Positions 32,699 through 42,000 of a DNA stretch of 64,000 nt are shown one piece after another (the first letter of the stretch is position 1; each line of letters begins with the position of its first letter). This DNA comes from Lachnospiraceae bacterium. GTDB lineage: Bacteria > Bacillota > Clostridia > Lachnospirales > Lachnospiraceae. The stretch spans positions 83,755 through 147,754 of the forward strand of contig JAAUZC010000010.1 of NCBI GenBank assembly GCA_014804795.1, in the 5' to 3' direction. A program made the position numbers and the translations under genes. Under the pieces are notes generated by a model. It was not told the DNA's origin and did no database searches. It saw nothing but the letters and a program-made list of their open reading frames with translations.

Positions 32699-33817
32699 AT
32701 GATATATGCGGATAACGCTGCAACAACAAAACTCGATATAGATGCATTTGAAGCAATGAAAATGTTTTTATTAGAAGAGTACGGGAATGCTTCTCAACCA
32801 TACTCATTTGCGAGTTCAGCAAAGCGCGCATTAAAAAAGGCTAGAGAAACAATTGCAAATTGTATTGGTGCTTTTCCAGATGAGATTTATTTTACGTCGG
32901 GGGGAACAGAGAGCGATAATTGGGCGATAAAAATAGCATCAGGTGATGGCGATATAATAACATCGTCTATAGAACATCATGCTATTTTAAATGCATGTAG
33001 CGTAATGGAAAAGAAAGGGAAATTTGTTGATTATATTCCAGTTTCAAAAGAAGGTATCGTTGAACTTGAAAATTTGGAAAATAGTATAACACAAAAAACG
33101 AAATTAATTTCTATTATGTATGCAAATAATGAAATAGGAACAATCCAACCAATAAAGAAGATTGCGGAGATTGCACATAAGAATAATTGTTTCTTTCATA
33201 CAGATGCAGTGCAAGCAGTGGGACATGTACAAATAAATGTTCATGATTTAGATATAGATTTATTATCTGCATCAGCGCATAAATTTAATGGCCCCAAAGG
33301 AGTTGGATTTTTATATGTAAAGAGGGGCGCACAGATAAGTGCTTATCTTAATGGAGGTGGTCAAGAGAATGGTTTAAGAGCAGGAACCGAAAATGTTGCA
33401 GGTATTGTGGCAATGGCTGTTGCATTAGAAAAAAATTGTAATTGTATAAATGAAAATAGGAAAAAAATAAAAAAATTAGAGGAACTTTTTATCAATGAAT
33501 TAAACAATTCCGGAGTAAGATACATTAGGAATGGAAGTGAAGATCATATTCCTGGAAATATAAGTCTTTCGTTTTCAGGGATAGAAGGAGAGATGATACT
33601 TCATAGGATGGATATTAGAAAAATATGTATTGCTACAGGAGCAGCATGTGATAGTGTAAATACGAATATCTCGCATGTGTTGAAAGCTATTTGTGTTCCG
33701 GAAGAATATATAAAAGGTACGATTAGAATATCTCTTGGAAAGGACAATACGGAGCAGGAGATTGGGGTGTTAACAGATGAATTGATTAAAATTGTATCGA
33801 ATAGAGATTTTGTGTGA
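32699..33817 (+). CDS. cysteine desulfurase (IscS/NifS/DndA-like)
   Basis: YADNAATTKLD...TSGGTESDNWAIK...HTDAVQAVGHVQINV...SASAHKFNGPKGVGFLYVKRG...ATGAACDS. Confidence 0.92.
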   Translation: MIYADNAATTKLDIDAFEAMKMFLLEEYGNASQPYSFASSAKRALKKARETIANCIGAFPDEIYFTSGGTESDNWAIKIASGDGDIITSSIEHHAILNACSVMEKKGKFVDYIPVSKEGIVELENLENSITQKTKLISIMYANNEIGTIQPIKKIAEIAHKNNCFFHTDAVQAVGHVQINVHDLDIDLLSASAHKFNGPKGVGFLYVKRGAQISAYLNGGGQENGLRAGTENVAGIVAMAVALEKNCNCINENRKKIKKLEELFINELNNSGVRYIRNGSEDHIPGNISLSFSGIEGEMILHRMDIRKICIATGAACDSVNTNISHVLKAICVPEEYIKGTIRISLGKDNTEQEIGVLTDELIKIVSNRDFV

Positions 33818-33892
33818 TAAGATATGTGACAATAGTGCTGAATGGGGCATTATATTTACGGTAAGTTTTATTGTATTATGAAAGGCGCAAAA

Positions 33893-35182
33893 ATGAATAA
33901 TATACTAAATGAATTACAGAATAAGATGGAAAATGGATATTTTGGAGATGATATTGATGATGTGGCAAAGGCTGAGGCTGCAGAGTATGGTGAATTAATT
34001 GAAAACGATGTAGATATAAATGATTTACTTCAATCTAACATTGTTTGTTCAAATAGTGGCTCAAATATCAAAACGATAATTAATAGTTTAGAAGACGGTT
34101 ATTATGTTATTCCGCCATTTCAAAGAAGATTTGTATGGAAGAAAAGTAAGATAGCATATTTGGCACTATCTATCATTCAGAGTGTCCCTATACCGCCGAT
34201 ATATGTATATACGAATGAAGAACGTAAGCAAGTTGTGTTAGATGGACAACAGCGGATGATTGCAATCTTTTTGTATTTTAATGATTTAGAATATACAAAA
34301 TCTGATAATCATATTGACTTTAAAAAAGTATCTGAATTAAACGTAGAGCTAAGAGGTTTAGAAGCCCAAGAACGAAAAATGGTGGAAGAACAAAGCCCTA
34401 AGAAAGAACTCAATAATGTACGAAGAAATATAGCAACAATGAAGAAAAAACTTCTTGTTGAATGTGGAATGAAACGGTGCTCGTATTGTGTAGATGAGGA
34501 TAAAGATATCTCGTTTAGTCTATTTGCAGAAAAAAATCGGGACTACTTATTACAAAAGAGATTAGATATAACTCTTGTGGAATCAAGAGACATGAAATGT
34601 ATTCCGCATAAAACATTTTCTAATATTTTCAAACTGTTAAATAGTGGCGGAAAGCCTTTAGGACCTCAAGAGGTAAGAAATGGAGTGTTTTGGGATACAA
34701 CATTATACGAAAATATCTATGAGATAAATGAAAGTCATAAAACCTGGAGAGAAATTTATGGTAATATTAGTGATTTCTCAAAGGATATGGAAATTCTGCT
34801 AAAAATGGTAGCGTTATGTTTTTATTCTTGTAAAAATGAAGACGGATATTTTGAAATTGATATTCAAAGGTTTTCATGGGCTAATATTATGGATAGTTAT
34901 TCGGAGATGGCATCAGAAAAGAAGGGGGAGAGGACTAAGGAAGTTTTGCTGTTAAAAAAGTATTTGGATGCTATAGAAATTGACACAAATATAAAATGTC
35001 AAAGAGCTGTGTTTGAAGCTATGTTTGTGGCATATAGTAAAGCGTGTTTGCCGGATGATGTTAAAATATCTTATAAGTGGTTATCCAGTAAAAAATTTGA
35101 AAAAGTATCTTCAAATAAGTCTAGTGTAGAAGATAGGATTAATAAGGCAGTGGTTTGGTTAAAGGAGATATGCTGTGTATAA
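33893..35182 (+). CDS. DUF262-domain (ParB/Srx-like) protein
   Basis: YYVIPPFQRRFVWKKSKIAYLALSIIQSVPIPPIYVY...VVLDGQQRMIAIFLYFND. Confidence 0.85.
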   Translation: MNNILNELQNKMENGYFGDDIDDVAKAEAAEYGELIENDVDINDLLQSNIVCSNSGSNIKTIINSLEDGYYVIPPFQRRFVWKKSKIAYLALSIIQSVPIPPIYVYTNEERKQVVLDGQQRMIAIFLYFNDLEYTKSDNHIDFKKVSELNVELRGLEAQERKMVEEQSPKKELNNVRRNIATMKKKLLVECGMKRCSYCVDEDKDISFSLFAEKNRDYLLQKRLDITLVESRDMKCIPHKTFSNIFKLLNSGGKPLGPQEVRNGVFWDTTLYENIYEINESHKTWREIYGNISDFSKDMEILLKMVALCFYSCKNEDGYFEIDIQRFSWANIMDSYSEMASEKKGERTKEVLLLKKYLDAIEIDTNIKCQRAVFEAMFVAYSKACLPDDVKISYKWLSSKKFEKVSSNKSSVEDRINKAVVWLKEICCV

Positions 35183-36191
35183 TATAGAAAAGTTGTCTCG
35201 CGATATATATGAAGCGATATCTGGAGATATACAGAAGAAGTTTAGAGAGCATTACAATATGGTAATTGTGGGCAATAATTCTACAGGAAAAACAAGCCTT
35301 ATCGGATGTTTGTTAAATACTGTAAGAAAACAAAAGAGAAAAGATTTTTATTATATAGACCCTAAGAATCGAACTGTATTTGAACCCGAAGAAGAGGGGG
35401 GATATAGTCTTGATTTAGATTCAATATCAGCTTACGATATTATATCGAGTAGAATACGTAAGGAAGTAATGGCTAAAAAAGATGTATTTGTTGATAACTT
35501 ATCGGGTGGAGGTTTCTTTTTCACGGAGCTTGTTACAAAATTTGCTATATACAAAAATGTCCTTGAGCAGTTTATGGGATGGGAGATTAGTATAGAAAGT
35601 CCAGAAGAAACGTCGACAAGTATATTTGAAAGAGCATTAGAAAGGAATCAGAGAAAAAAAGTCATTATTAATAATAGTTATGAAATTGCATCCATATCGA
35701 GTAGTGAGCAAGCGAAAATGCGAATAGTCATGGAAGTAATGATTGCAAGAAATAAGAATTGCAAAGTAGTAATTATTGATGAGTTCGATTCGCATTTCGA
35801 TTCCGAGGGAATGGTTAGTTTTTTAAATCAACTTGTCGAAAAGTTTAATGAGATGCGATTTATAGTTATCATTCATAATTTTGAGGTTCTTGTAAATATT
35901 AATGATTTTGATGCTTTGATTTTTAATATATTAGATACGTCTGAGACGCCATATAATTATGTTGATACAAATAATATTAGTCAAATAGGTGATGCATATA
36001 AAGCATTTAATAGATTTGCAGATAAAAAGGGTAAACAAGAGCGGCTGTTGGGAGAATGTATAACTTATGTAGTAAAAGGCGAAAAAATTCCAACAGAGAT
36101 ACATAATAAAATAGCAAAGATAGACAGGAAATTGTTGACTAATAAAGAAAAAATTTTGTTTGATTATATAAAGGAGAGGAATGGAGAATAG
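35175..36191 (+). CDS. ABC-type ATPase (Septu PtuA-like / defence ATPase)
   Basis: Walker A VGNNSTGKTSLIG, signature-like SISSSEQAKMRIVMEV, Walker B KVVIIDEFDSHFD; overlaps neighbours on both sides. Confidence 0.75.
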   Translation: MYNIEKLSRDIYEAISGDIQKKFREHYNMVIVGNNSTGKTSLIGCLLNTVRKQKRKDFYYIDPKNRTVFEPEEEGGYSLDLDSISAYDIISSRIRKEVMAKKDVFVDNLSGGGFFFTELVTKFAIYKNVLEQFMGWEISIESPEETSTSIFERALERNQRKKVIINNSYEIASISSSEQAKMRIVMEVMIARNKNCKVVIIDEFDSHFDSEGMVSFLNQLVEKFNEMRFIVIIHNFEVLVNINDFDALIFNILDTSETPYNYVDTNNISQIGDAYKAFNRFADKKGKQERLLGECITYVVKGEKIPTEIHNKIAKIDRKLLTNKEKILFDYIKERNGE

Positions 36192-37002
36192 GCTATTTAT
36201 ACCAACGAATTATGCTGTCGAGCTGCCACAAGGGAATAAACCATATTATAATTCGGCTAACAAGAAAGAGATTATAGCACCATTGTTGAATGCTTCACGT
36301 GGCTATTGTATGTATTGTGGCAAATCATTATATAACGAGACGGATTTTATTATTAATATGGAACATTCAGTTGATAAAGAAGGATATGAAGATCAGAAGG
36401 AAGGAGATTATAAATACTTAAAGCATTGCAAATATAATTTTTCTATCTCATGTCCTATATGTAATATGGTGTGTAAAAAGAGTATTGAAAAGGTAAGCAT
36501 GCAAAATGTGCCAAAAACAATAGAGTGTTCAAAGCAGAAATGTGATGAGAAGAGTTGTGAGACATATTCCAATATTCGTGAGAATTATATGAAAAGGAAT
36601 GCTATTATTTTGCAACCGGAAGGTGTGAGAAATTCTGATGTTTATTATCGAATAGGATATGATTTGTTAAAGAATATTTACATACCAGAAATTCAAGGGA
36701 CGGACGAAGAAATAAATAATCAATATCATCTCTTTTTTATTCAAAATCATATTAATAGATTTCAACTAAATGGTAGCAGATTTTCGGATTGTGTTATAGA
36801 GCTTTGTGCTGATATAGTTTTTCTTTACGAAAACGGTGTTGAAACTGTTGATGATATTTTTTCTTTTTTTATTGGCAGACATTTTTCTAATATTCTTGGT
36901 GAATTATTTATTGAATACCTGAAAATGAATTTTGCGGAAAAGTCAGCAAAGCAAATGTGCGAATATTGTAGATTATTAGTTTTATTGGATTCAGTAAATT
37001 AG
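36181..37002 (+). CDS. HNH-type nuclease with Cys pairs (PtuB-like)
   Basis: CMYCGKSLY...IINMEHSVDKEGYED...CPICNMVCKK. Confidence 0.65.
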   Translation: MENRLFIPTNYAVELPQGNKPYYNSANKKEIIAPLLNASRGYCMYCGKSLYNETDFIINMEHSVDKEGYEDQKEGDYKYLKHCKYNFSISCPICNMVCKKSIEKVSMQNVPKTIECSKQKCDEKSCETYSNIRENYMKRNAIILQPEGVRNSDVYYRIGYDLLKNIYIPEIQGTDEEINNQYHLFFIQNHINRFQLNGSRFSDCVIELCADIVFLYENGVETVDDIFSFFIGRHFSNILGELFIEYLKMNFAEKSAKQMCEYCRLLVLLDSVN

Positions 37003-37153
37003 CTTTCATGCAATACAGTATTTTTGATGACGTATATAGTAGAAAATGAGAAGTGTTAGAGTCTATTTTTCAGCGAGAAATGAATGCAAGTAGAAAATAA
37101 TTTAGCTTTTTGGAAAAGGAGCAAGGATTCCGTAGATTAATAAGGAGTACCTG

Positions 37154-40123
37154 ATGAAAAGTATAGCGGATCTAGAAAAAAGAATACACTGTCTGGAAAA
37201 GGAAAATCAATACTTGAAATATCTGTTGGCAGATGCAGGGATTTCTTATTCTGAAAAAGAGATAGATGACGGAGATGATGATGAATATGATCCAGATCAA
37301 GGATCAAGAATTATATCAAAAGATATTACTGAAACAGATGCAAAAGTGTTCTTCAGTATGTTTTGGGGACGTACAGATGTATACAGTAAGCGCACCATAA
37401 AGAAATCTACCGGGGAAGTAAATTATTATACACAGTGTCATAATTTTTGGAAAAACGGCTGCCCGAGAATTACTGGAAGTAAGATAAAATGTCAGGATTG
37501 CCAGAAACAGGCATATAAAGAGTTAAAAAAGGAACAAATTATTGAGCATTTAAGGGGAAATTCAAAAGATGCTACTGATGTTATAGGTATTTACCCGCTT
37601 TTAGCCGATGATACCTGCCGATTCATCGTCTTTGATTTTGATAATCATGAAAAAGATGCAGAAAAAAATGATTTTGCAAATGTTGATGATATGTGGAGAG
37701 AGGAAGTAGACTCTCTGAGAAAAATATGTGATATGAACGGAATTGATGCATTGGTAGAGCGTTCACGTTCGGGGAAAGGCGCACATCTTTGGATATTTTT
37801 TCAAAAACCAATAGAAGCCAGTCTTGCAAGAAAATTTGGAAATGCGCTGTTAAATAAAGGAGCGGAGTCTGTAAATTTAAGGTCATTTCGTTTTTATGAC
37901 CGTATGTTGCCGATGCAGGATCATCTTCCGGAAGGCGGAGTGGGTAATCTGATTGCACTGCCATTACAGGGGCAGGCATTAAAAGAGGGAAACAGTGCAT
38001 TTATAGATGAACACTGGAATGCATATCCCGACCAGTGGAGAGTGCTGCTAAATAAGAAAAAACTTTCAAAGGAGTTTGTCGAGGATAAGATAAGTGAATG
38101 GACAGAGGGAGATTCCTATACTGCCTCTGATGGCAAAGATATTTTTGAGAGTGATCATGAAAAGCCATGGGACAAAACAAAGCATTTTCAGAAGGGGGAT
38201 GTTGAAGGAATATTACATATTACGCTGTCGAACGGTGTATATGTGAATACGGTGAATTTACAGCCAAGAATACAAAATCAGTTCAGAAGAATGGCTGCAT
38301 TTTCCAATCCTGTTTTTTATAAAAATCAGGCTATGGGATTGTCTAATTTTGAAAATTACAGATATGTTTATCTTGGAAGCGACGAAGGTGAGTACATAAA
38401 AGTTCCAAGGGGTATTTTGGAAAATATAACCGAGGAGTGTGAAAAAGCCGGTATTGAATATGAAATAGAAGATAAGCGGAGCAAAGGGCTTCCGATTCAT
38501 GTGGAATTTATTGGGGAACTGAGAGAATCACAGATACCTGCTGTAGAAAAGCTTCTTCAAAATGACAATGGAATTCTTAATGCAGCCACAGCATTTGGAA
38601 AGACGGTTGTGTGTTGCAATGTTATTGCAAAAAAACAGGTAAGTACGCTTATTCTTCTTCAGTCGTCAGCCCTGATGGAACAATGGCGGGAAGCACTGGA
38701 AAAGTTTTTATATATTGATGAGGAACTTCCTGAGTATGAAACGCCGACAGGCCGCAAGAAAAGACGAAAAAGTGTCATTGGGAAATTGCAAGGAGCTCAT
38801 GATTCCACCACAGGTATTATTGATATTGCGATGGTTGGTTCAATTTGTAAGAATGGTGAATACCACAAGCGGTTAAAAGAGTATGGACTCATATTGGTGG
38901 ACGAGTGTCACCATGCCGCTTCAGATACAATCGTGGATATATTACAGGAAGTAAATGCAAAATATGTATATGGAGTAACAGCTACCCCATTCAGGGGCGA
39001 TAGTTTGGAGAAAATAAATTATATGCTCCTTGGTCCAATTCGTTATAAGTACACTTCAAAGGATAGGGCGAAAGAGCAGGGGATAGAGCATCTTGTTTAT
39101 CCACGATTTACAAGAGCGGTTGCTCCAAGATTTTCACAGGATAAAATGCATCCAAATGAGGCATATGAAATTATCCGCAATAATGAAGACAGAGACGAAT
39201 TAATCATAAGGGATGTGAAACAATGTGTAGATGAGGGAAGAACGCCGGTGGTTCTTTCCAAATACGTGGAACATTCACAGCGGTTATATCAGCGCTTGAT
39301 AAATTATGCAGACAAAGTCTTTTTACTGTCCGGCAGGAATTCAATGAAAGATCATAAAGAAATTTTAAAACAGATGAATCAGGTTACGCCCAAAGAAAGT
39401 ATGATCCTTGTTGCGACTGGTAAACTGATAGGAGAAGGATTTGATTATCCGAGGCTGGATACACTGATTATGGCAACTCCGGTGGCATGGAAGGGAGTAG
39501 TAGAGCAGTATGCCGGACGTTTAAACAGGGATTATGCTGGAAAGAAAAGCGTGATTATTTATGATTATGTGGATAGTCATATATCCATGTTTGACCGGAT
39601 GTATCATAAAAGGCTTAAAGCATATAAACAGATTGGATATGATATTTTTTCCGGGACTGGTACACATATGCAAACGACCAATGCAATTTTTGACATAGAT
39701 AATTACGCAGATATCTACCAGAATGATTTGCTTGCCGCAGAGAAAGAAATCATAATTTCAAGTCCGGCTATTAGTGGCAAAAAAGTATATGATATGATTC
39801 ATTTACTTAGAGAAAAGCAGGAGGCAGGAATTAAAATAGTCATTGTCACATGGAAACCGGACTGCTATGGCTATGGGGACAGTGCGTACTGGCAGGAACT
39901 TCAGGAGCAGATGAGAAAGGCAGGATTCGAAATGAATCTTGTGGAGGATTACTGCGAACATTATTGTATTATAGACCACGAAGTGGTCTGGTACGGAAGT
40001 ATGAATTTTCTGGGAAAAGAAGATGCAGAAGATAACCTGATGCGTATTGGAGATGCAAAGATTGCGAACGAATTACTTGAAATGACATTTGGAAATGAAA
40101 AATATCAGGGCGAGACGATGTAA
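37154..40123 (+). CDS. archaeo-eukaryotic-primase-like domain + SF2 helicase + C-terminal PLD-like domain (TOTE-type conflict protein)
   Basis: FIVFDFDNHEKD, ALVERSRSGKGAHLWIFF (AEP-like); AATAFGKTVVCCNVIAKK, LILVDECHHAASDT, QYAGRLNRDYAGKK (SF2); EHYCIIDHEVVWYGSMNFLG (PLD-like). Confidence 0.8.
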   Translation: MKSIADLEKRIHCLEKENQYLKYLLADAGISYSEKEIDDGDDDEYDPDQGSRIISKDITETDAKVFFSMFWGRTDVYSKRTIKKSTGEVNYYTQCHNFWKNGCPRITGSKIKCQDCQKQAYKELKKEQIIEHLRGNSKDATDVIGIYPLLADDTCRFIVFDFDNHEKDAEKNDFANVDDMWREEVDSLRKICDMNGIDALVERSRSGKGAHLWIFFQKPIEASLARKFGNALLNKGAESVNLRSFRFYDRMLPMQDHLPEGGVGNLIALPLQGQALKEGNSAFIDEHWNAYPDQWRVLLNKKKLSKEFVEDKISEWTEGDSYTASDGKDIFESDHEKPWDKTKHFQKGDVEGILHITLSNGVYVNTVNLQPRIQNQFRRMAAFSNPVFYKNQAMGLSNFENYRYVYLGSDEGEYIKVPRGILENITEECEKAGIEYEIEDKRSKGLPIHVEFIGELRESQIPAVEKLLQNDNGILNAATAFGKTVVCCNVIAKKQVSTLILLQSSALMEQWREALEKFLYIDEELPEYETPTGRKKRRKSVIGKLQGAHDSTTGIIDIAMVGSICKNGEYHKRLKEYGLILVDECHHAASDTIVDILQEVNAKYVYGVTATPFRGDSLEKINYMLLGPIRYKYTSKDRAKEQGIEHLVYPRFTRAVAPRFSQDKMHPNEAYEIIRNNEDRDELIIRDVKQCVDEGRTPVVLSKYVEHSQRLYQRLINYADKVFLLSGRNSMKDHKEILKQMNQVTPKESMILVATGKLIGEGFDYPRLDTLIMATPVAWKGVVEQYAGRLNRDYAGKKSVIIYDYVDSHISMFDRMYHKRLKAYKQIGYDIFSGTGTHMQTTNAIFDIDNYADIYQNDLLAAEKEIIISSPAISGKKVYDMIHLLREKQEAGIKIVIVTWKPDCYGYGDSAYWQELQEQMRKAGFEMNLVEDYCEHYCIIDHEVVWYGSMNFLGKEDAEDNLMRIGDAKIANELLEMTFGNEKYQGETM

Positions 40124-40167
40124 AGGAATAGCGATAAATACGATAAAGCAAGCTTCGGAGGTATCAG

Positions 40168-41637
40168 ATGTTCGATTTATCTCAATTTAACGAATACAAA
40201 GAAGACAATAGAAGGGAAGTCAAGAAAGCTAAAAGCGGCTTGCCGGATTCTTTATGGAGCACTTATTCTGCATTTGCCAATTGTTATGGTGGGGTGATTA
40301 TTCTCGGCGTTGTAGAAAATGAAGACGGTAGCTGGTATACAACGGGATTACAGAATGAGGATAAGCTGCGCAGAGATTTTTGGAATACTATCAATAACAG
40401 ACAAAAAGTGAATATTAATATTTTGGCAGATAAGGATGTACAGACATACCAAATTAATCAGGATACGATCATGGTTATTTATGTTCCGGCAGCAAAGCGT
40501 GAGCAAAAACCTGTATATATCAATGATGACCTGTTTGGGGGAACTTTCCGAAGAAACTGGGAGGGAGATTATCATTGTACGCCAAGTGAAGTGAAAGCCA
40601 TGCTCCGTGATCAGACGGAAGATACCATGGACATGAAAATTCTCGAAAATATGCAGATGGATGTTCTTAATATGGAAACGGTACATGCATATCGAAACCG
40701 TCATATGGCGTACCGGAGAGAGCATGTATGGGAACAGCTGAAAGATGGGGACTATTTAGAGCGAATCGGAGCAGCGAGAATGCTTAATACAGACAATAAG
40801 CTGCATCCAACAGCAGCAGGACTTTTGATGTTTGGAGATGAGTATAAAATTTTATATGAATATCCGGAGTATTTTCTTGATTTCAGGGAATTATTGGATC
40901 CGGCAATCCGATGGACAGACAGACTGCAATCCAGTTCCGGAGATTGGACAGGCAATCTGTTTGATTTCTTTTTCAGGGTATATGGAAAGTTGGTAAAGGA
41001 TGTCAAAATACCTTTTAAACTGGAGGGAGCAGTAAGGATTGATGATACGCCCGTACATAAGGCGATCAGGGAAGCACTTGCAAATTGTCTTGTGAACACG
41101 GATTTTTATCTGCCGCGCGGTATTGTCATTAAGAAGGATGCTGACAGCATCGTTATGGAAAATCCCGGAAGCATACGAACGGGAAAGAAACAAATGTTGA
41201 AAGGCGGTATATCTGATCCAAGAAATAAAGCACTTATGAAGATGCTGAATATGATTGGCATTGGGGAACGCGCAGGAAGCGGTGTACCGGATATTTATTC
41301 TGTTTGGGAGAATCAAGGATGGGAAGAACCAACGATAGAAGAAAGGTTTGGTCCAGATAGGACTTTACTGACGTTAAAATTCATACAAAAACAATTGGTA
41401 AAAACAAGCGGTTCAAAACAAGCGATTCAAAGCAAGCGAATAAAACAAGCGAATAAAACAAGCGTAAATATGAAAAAAATCCGGTTATATTTGCAAGAAC
41501 ATGAAACTGCAAAAACAGGTGATATTGCCGAATTGCTTGCTTTAAGCGCAGCAAGGACAAGAGCACTGCTCTCGGAGATGGAGGATGTTGAGGCATTTGG
41601 AACAAATCGAACAAGAACATACCGACTTCGGAGATAA
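40168..41637 (+). CDS. AlbA_2/Schlafen-type putative DNA-binding / HATPase_c_4 protein
   Basis: ANCYGGVIILGVVENEDGSWYTTGL...AIREALANCLVNTDFYLPRGIVIKKDADSIVMENPG...GIGERAGSGVPDIYSVW; C-terminal wHTH. Confidence 0.85.
   Translation: MFDLSQFNEYKEDNRREVKKAKSGLPDSLWSTYSAFANCYGGVIILGVVENEDGSWYTTGLQNEDKLRRDFWNTINNRQKVNINILADKDVQTYQINQDTIMVIYVPAAKREQKPVYINDDLFGGTFRRNWEGDYHCTPSEVKAMLRDQTEDTMDMKILENMQMDVLNMETVHAYRNRHMAYRREHVWEQLKDGDYLERIGAARMLNTDNKLHPTAAGLLMFGDEYKILYEYPEYFLDFRELLDPAIRWTDRLQSSSGDWTGNLFDFFFRVYGKLVKDVKIPFKLEGAVRIDDTPVHKAIREALANCLVNTDFYLPRGIVIKKDADSIVMENPGSIRTGKKQMLKGGISDPRNKALMKMLNMIGIGERAGSGVPDIYSVWENQGWEEPTIEERFGPDRTLLTLKFIQKQLVKTSGSKQAIQSKRIKQANKTSVNMKKIRLYLQEHETAKTGDIAELLALSAARTRALLSEMEDVEAFGTNRTRTYRLRR
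41402..41463 (+). repeat. short tandem repeat inside AlbA-type gene
   Basis: ACAAGCGGTTCAAA/ACAAGCGATTCAAA/GCAAGCGAATAAA/ACAAGCGAATAAA/ACAAGCG units of 14,14,13,13 nt. Confidence 0.8.
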
Positions 41638-41674
41638 TAGGAAGGTTTCGGAGATAATAGGAAGGTGTGTGCGT

Positions 41675-41838
41675 GGCTACAAAAATTTTAAAACCATAAA
41701 GAAAATCCATATTTTCAAAAAATATGCCAACGAAAACCCCCAAAACACGCCATTTATCACACGAGATTTTCCTGCCCTAATCCGTGAAGGTGGCAGAAAA
41801 GTTGGATCCAGTAGGGGTGCTACGGTTGTTGAATAATC
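41675..41838 (+). repeat. right end of element 1 including degenerate tuf-tip (attR-like) at 41780-41838
   Basis: GGCTACAAAAATTTT...AAAGAAAATCCATATTTTCAAAAAATATGCCAA... shared with 46411-46560; tuf-like frame reads IREGGRKVGSSRGATVVE-stop; 49/59 nt match to native tuf end by eye. Confidence 0.8.
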
Positions 41839-42000
41839 AAAAGAATTACAGTAAATTCAAGGGTTTATAGTGATAAGGAAATATTCACAATAACTTATTA
41901 TTAACGCTAACAGACAGGGTGCATGCAGGTAGGTATGACGAATTGAGTTGTACCTGCTTACCTGTTGTTGCAAGATTGTTAATGAAATAGGTATGAAACA

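Noticed and set aside
22106-33817. Canonical dndABCDE or sspABCD operon
   Set aside because: No DndB, DndD, DndE or SspB-like ORF recognised; PglZ/BrxC/BrxL-like genes point to BREX type 4-like instead.
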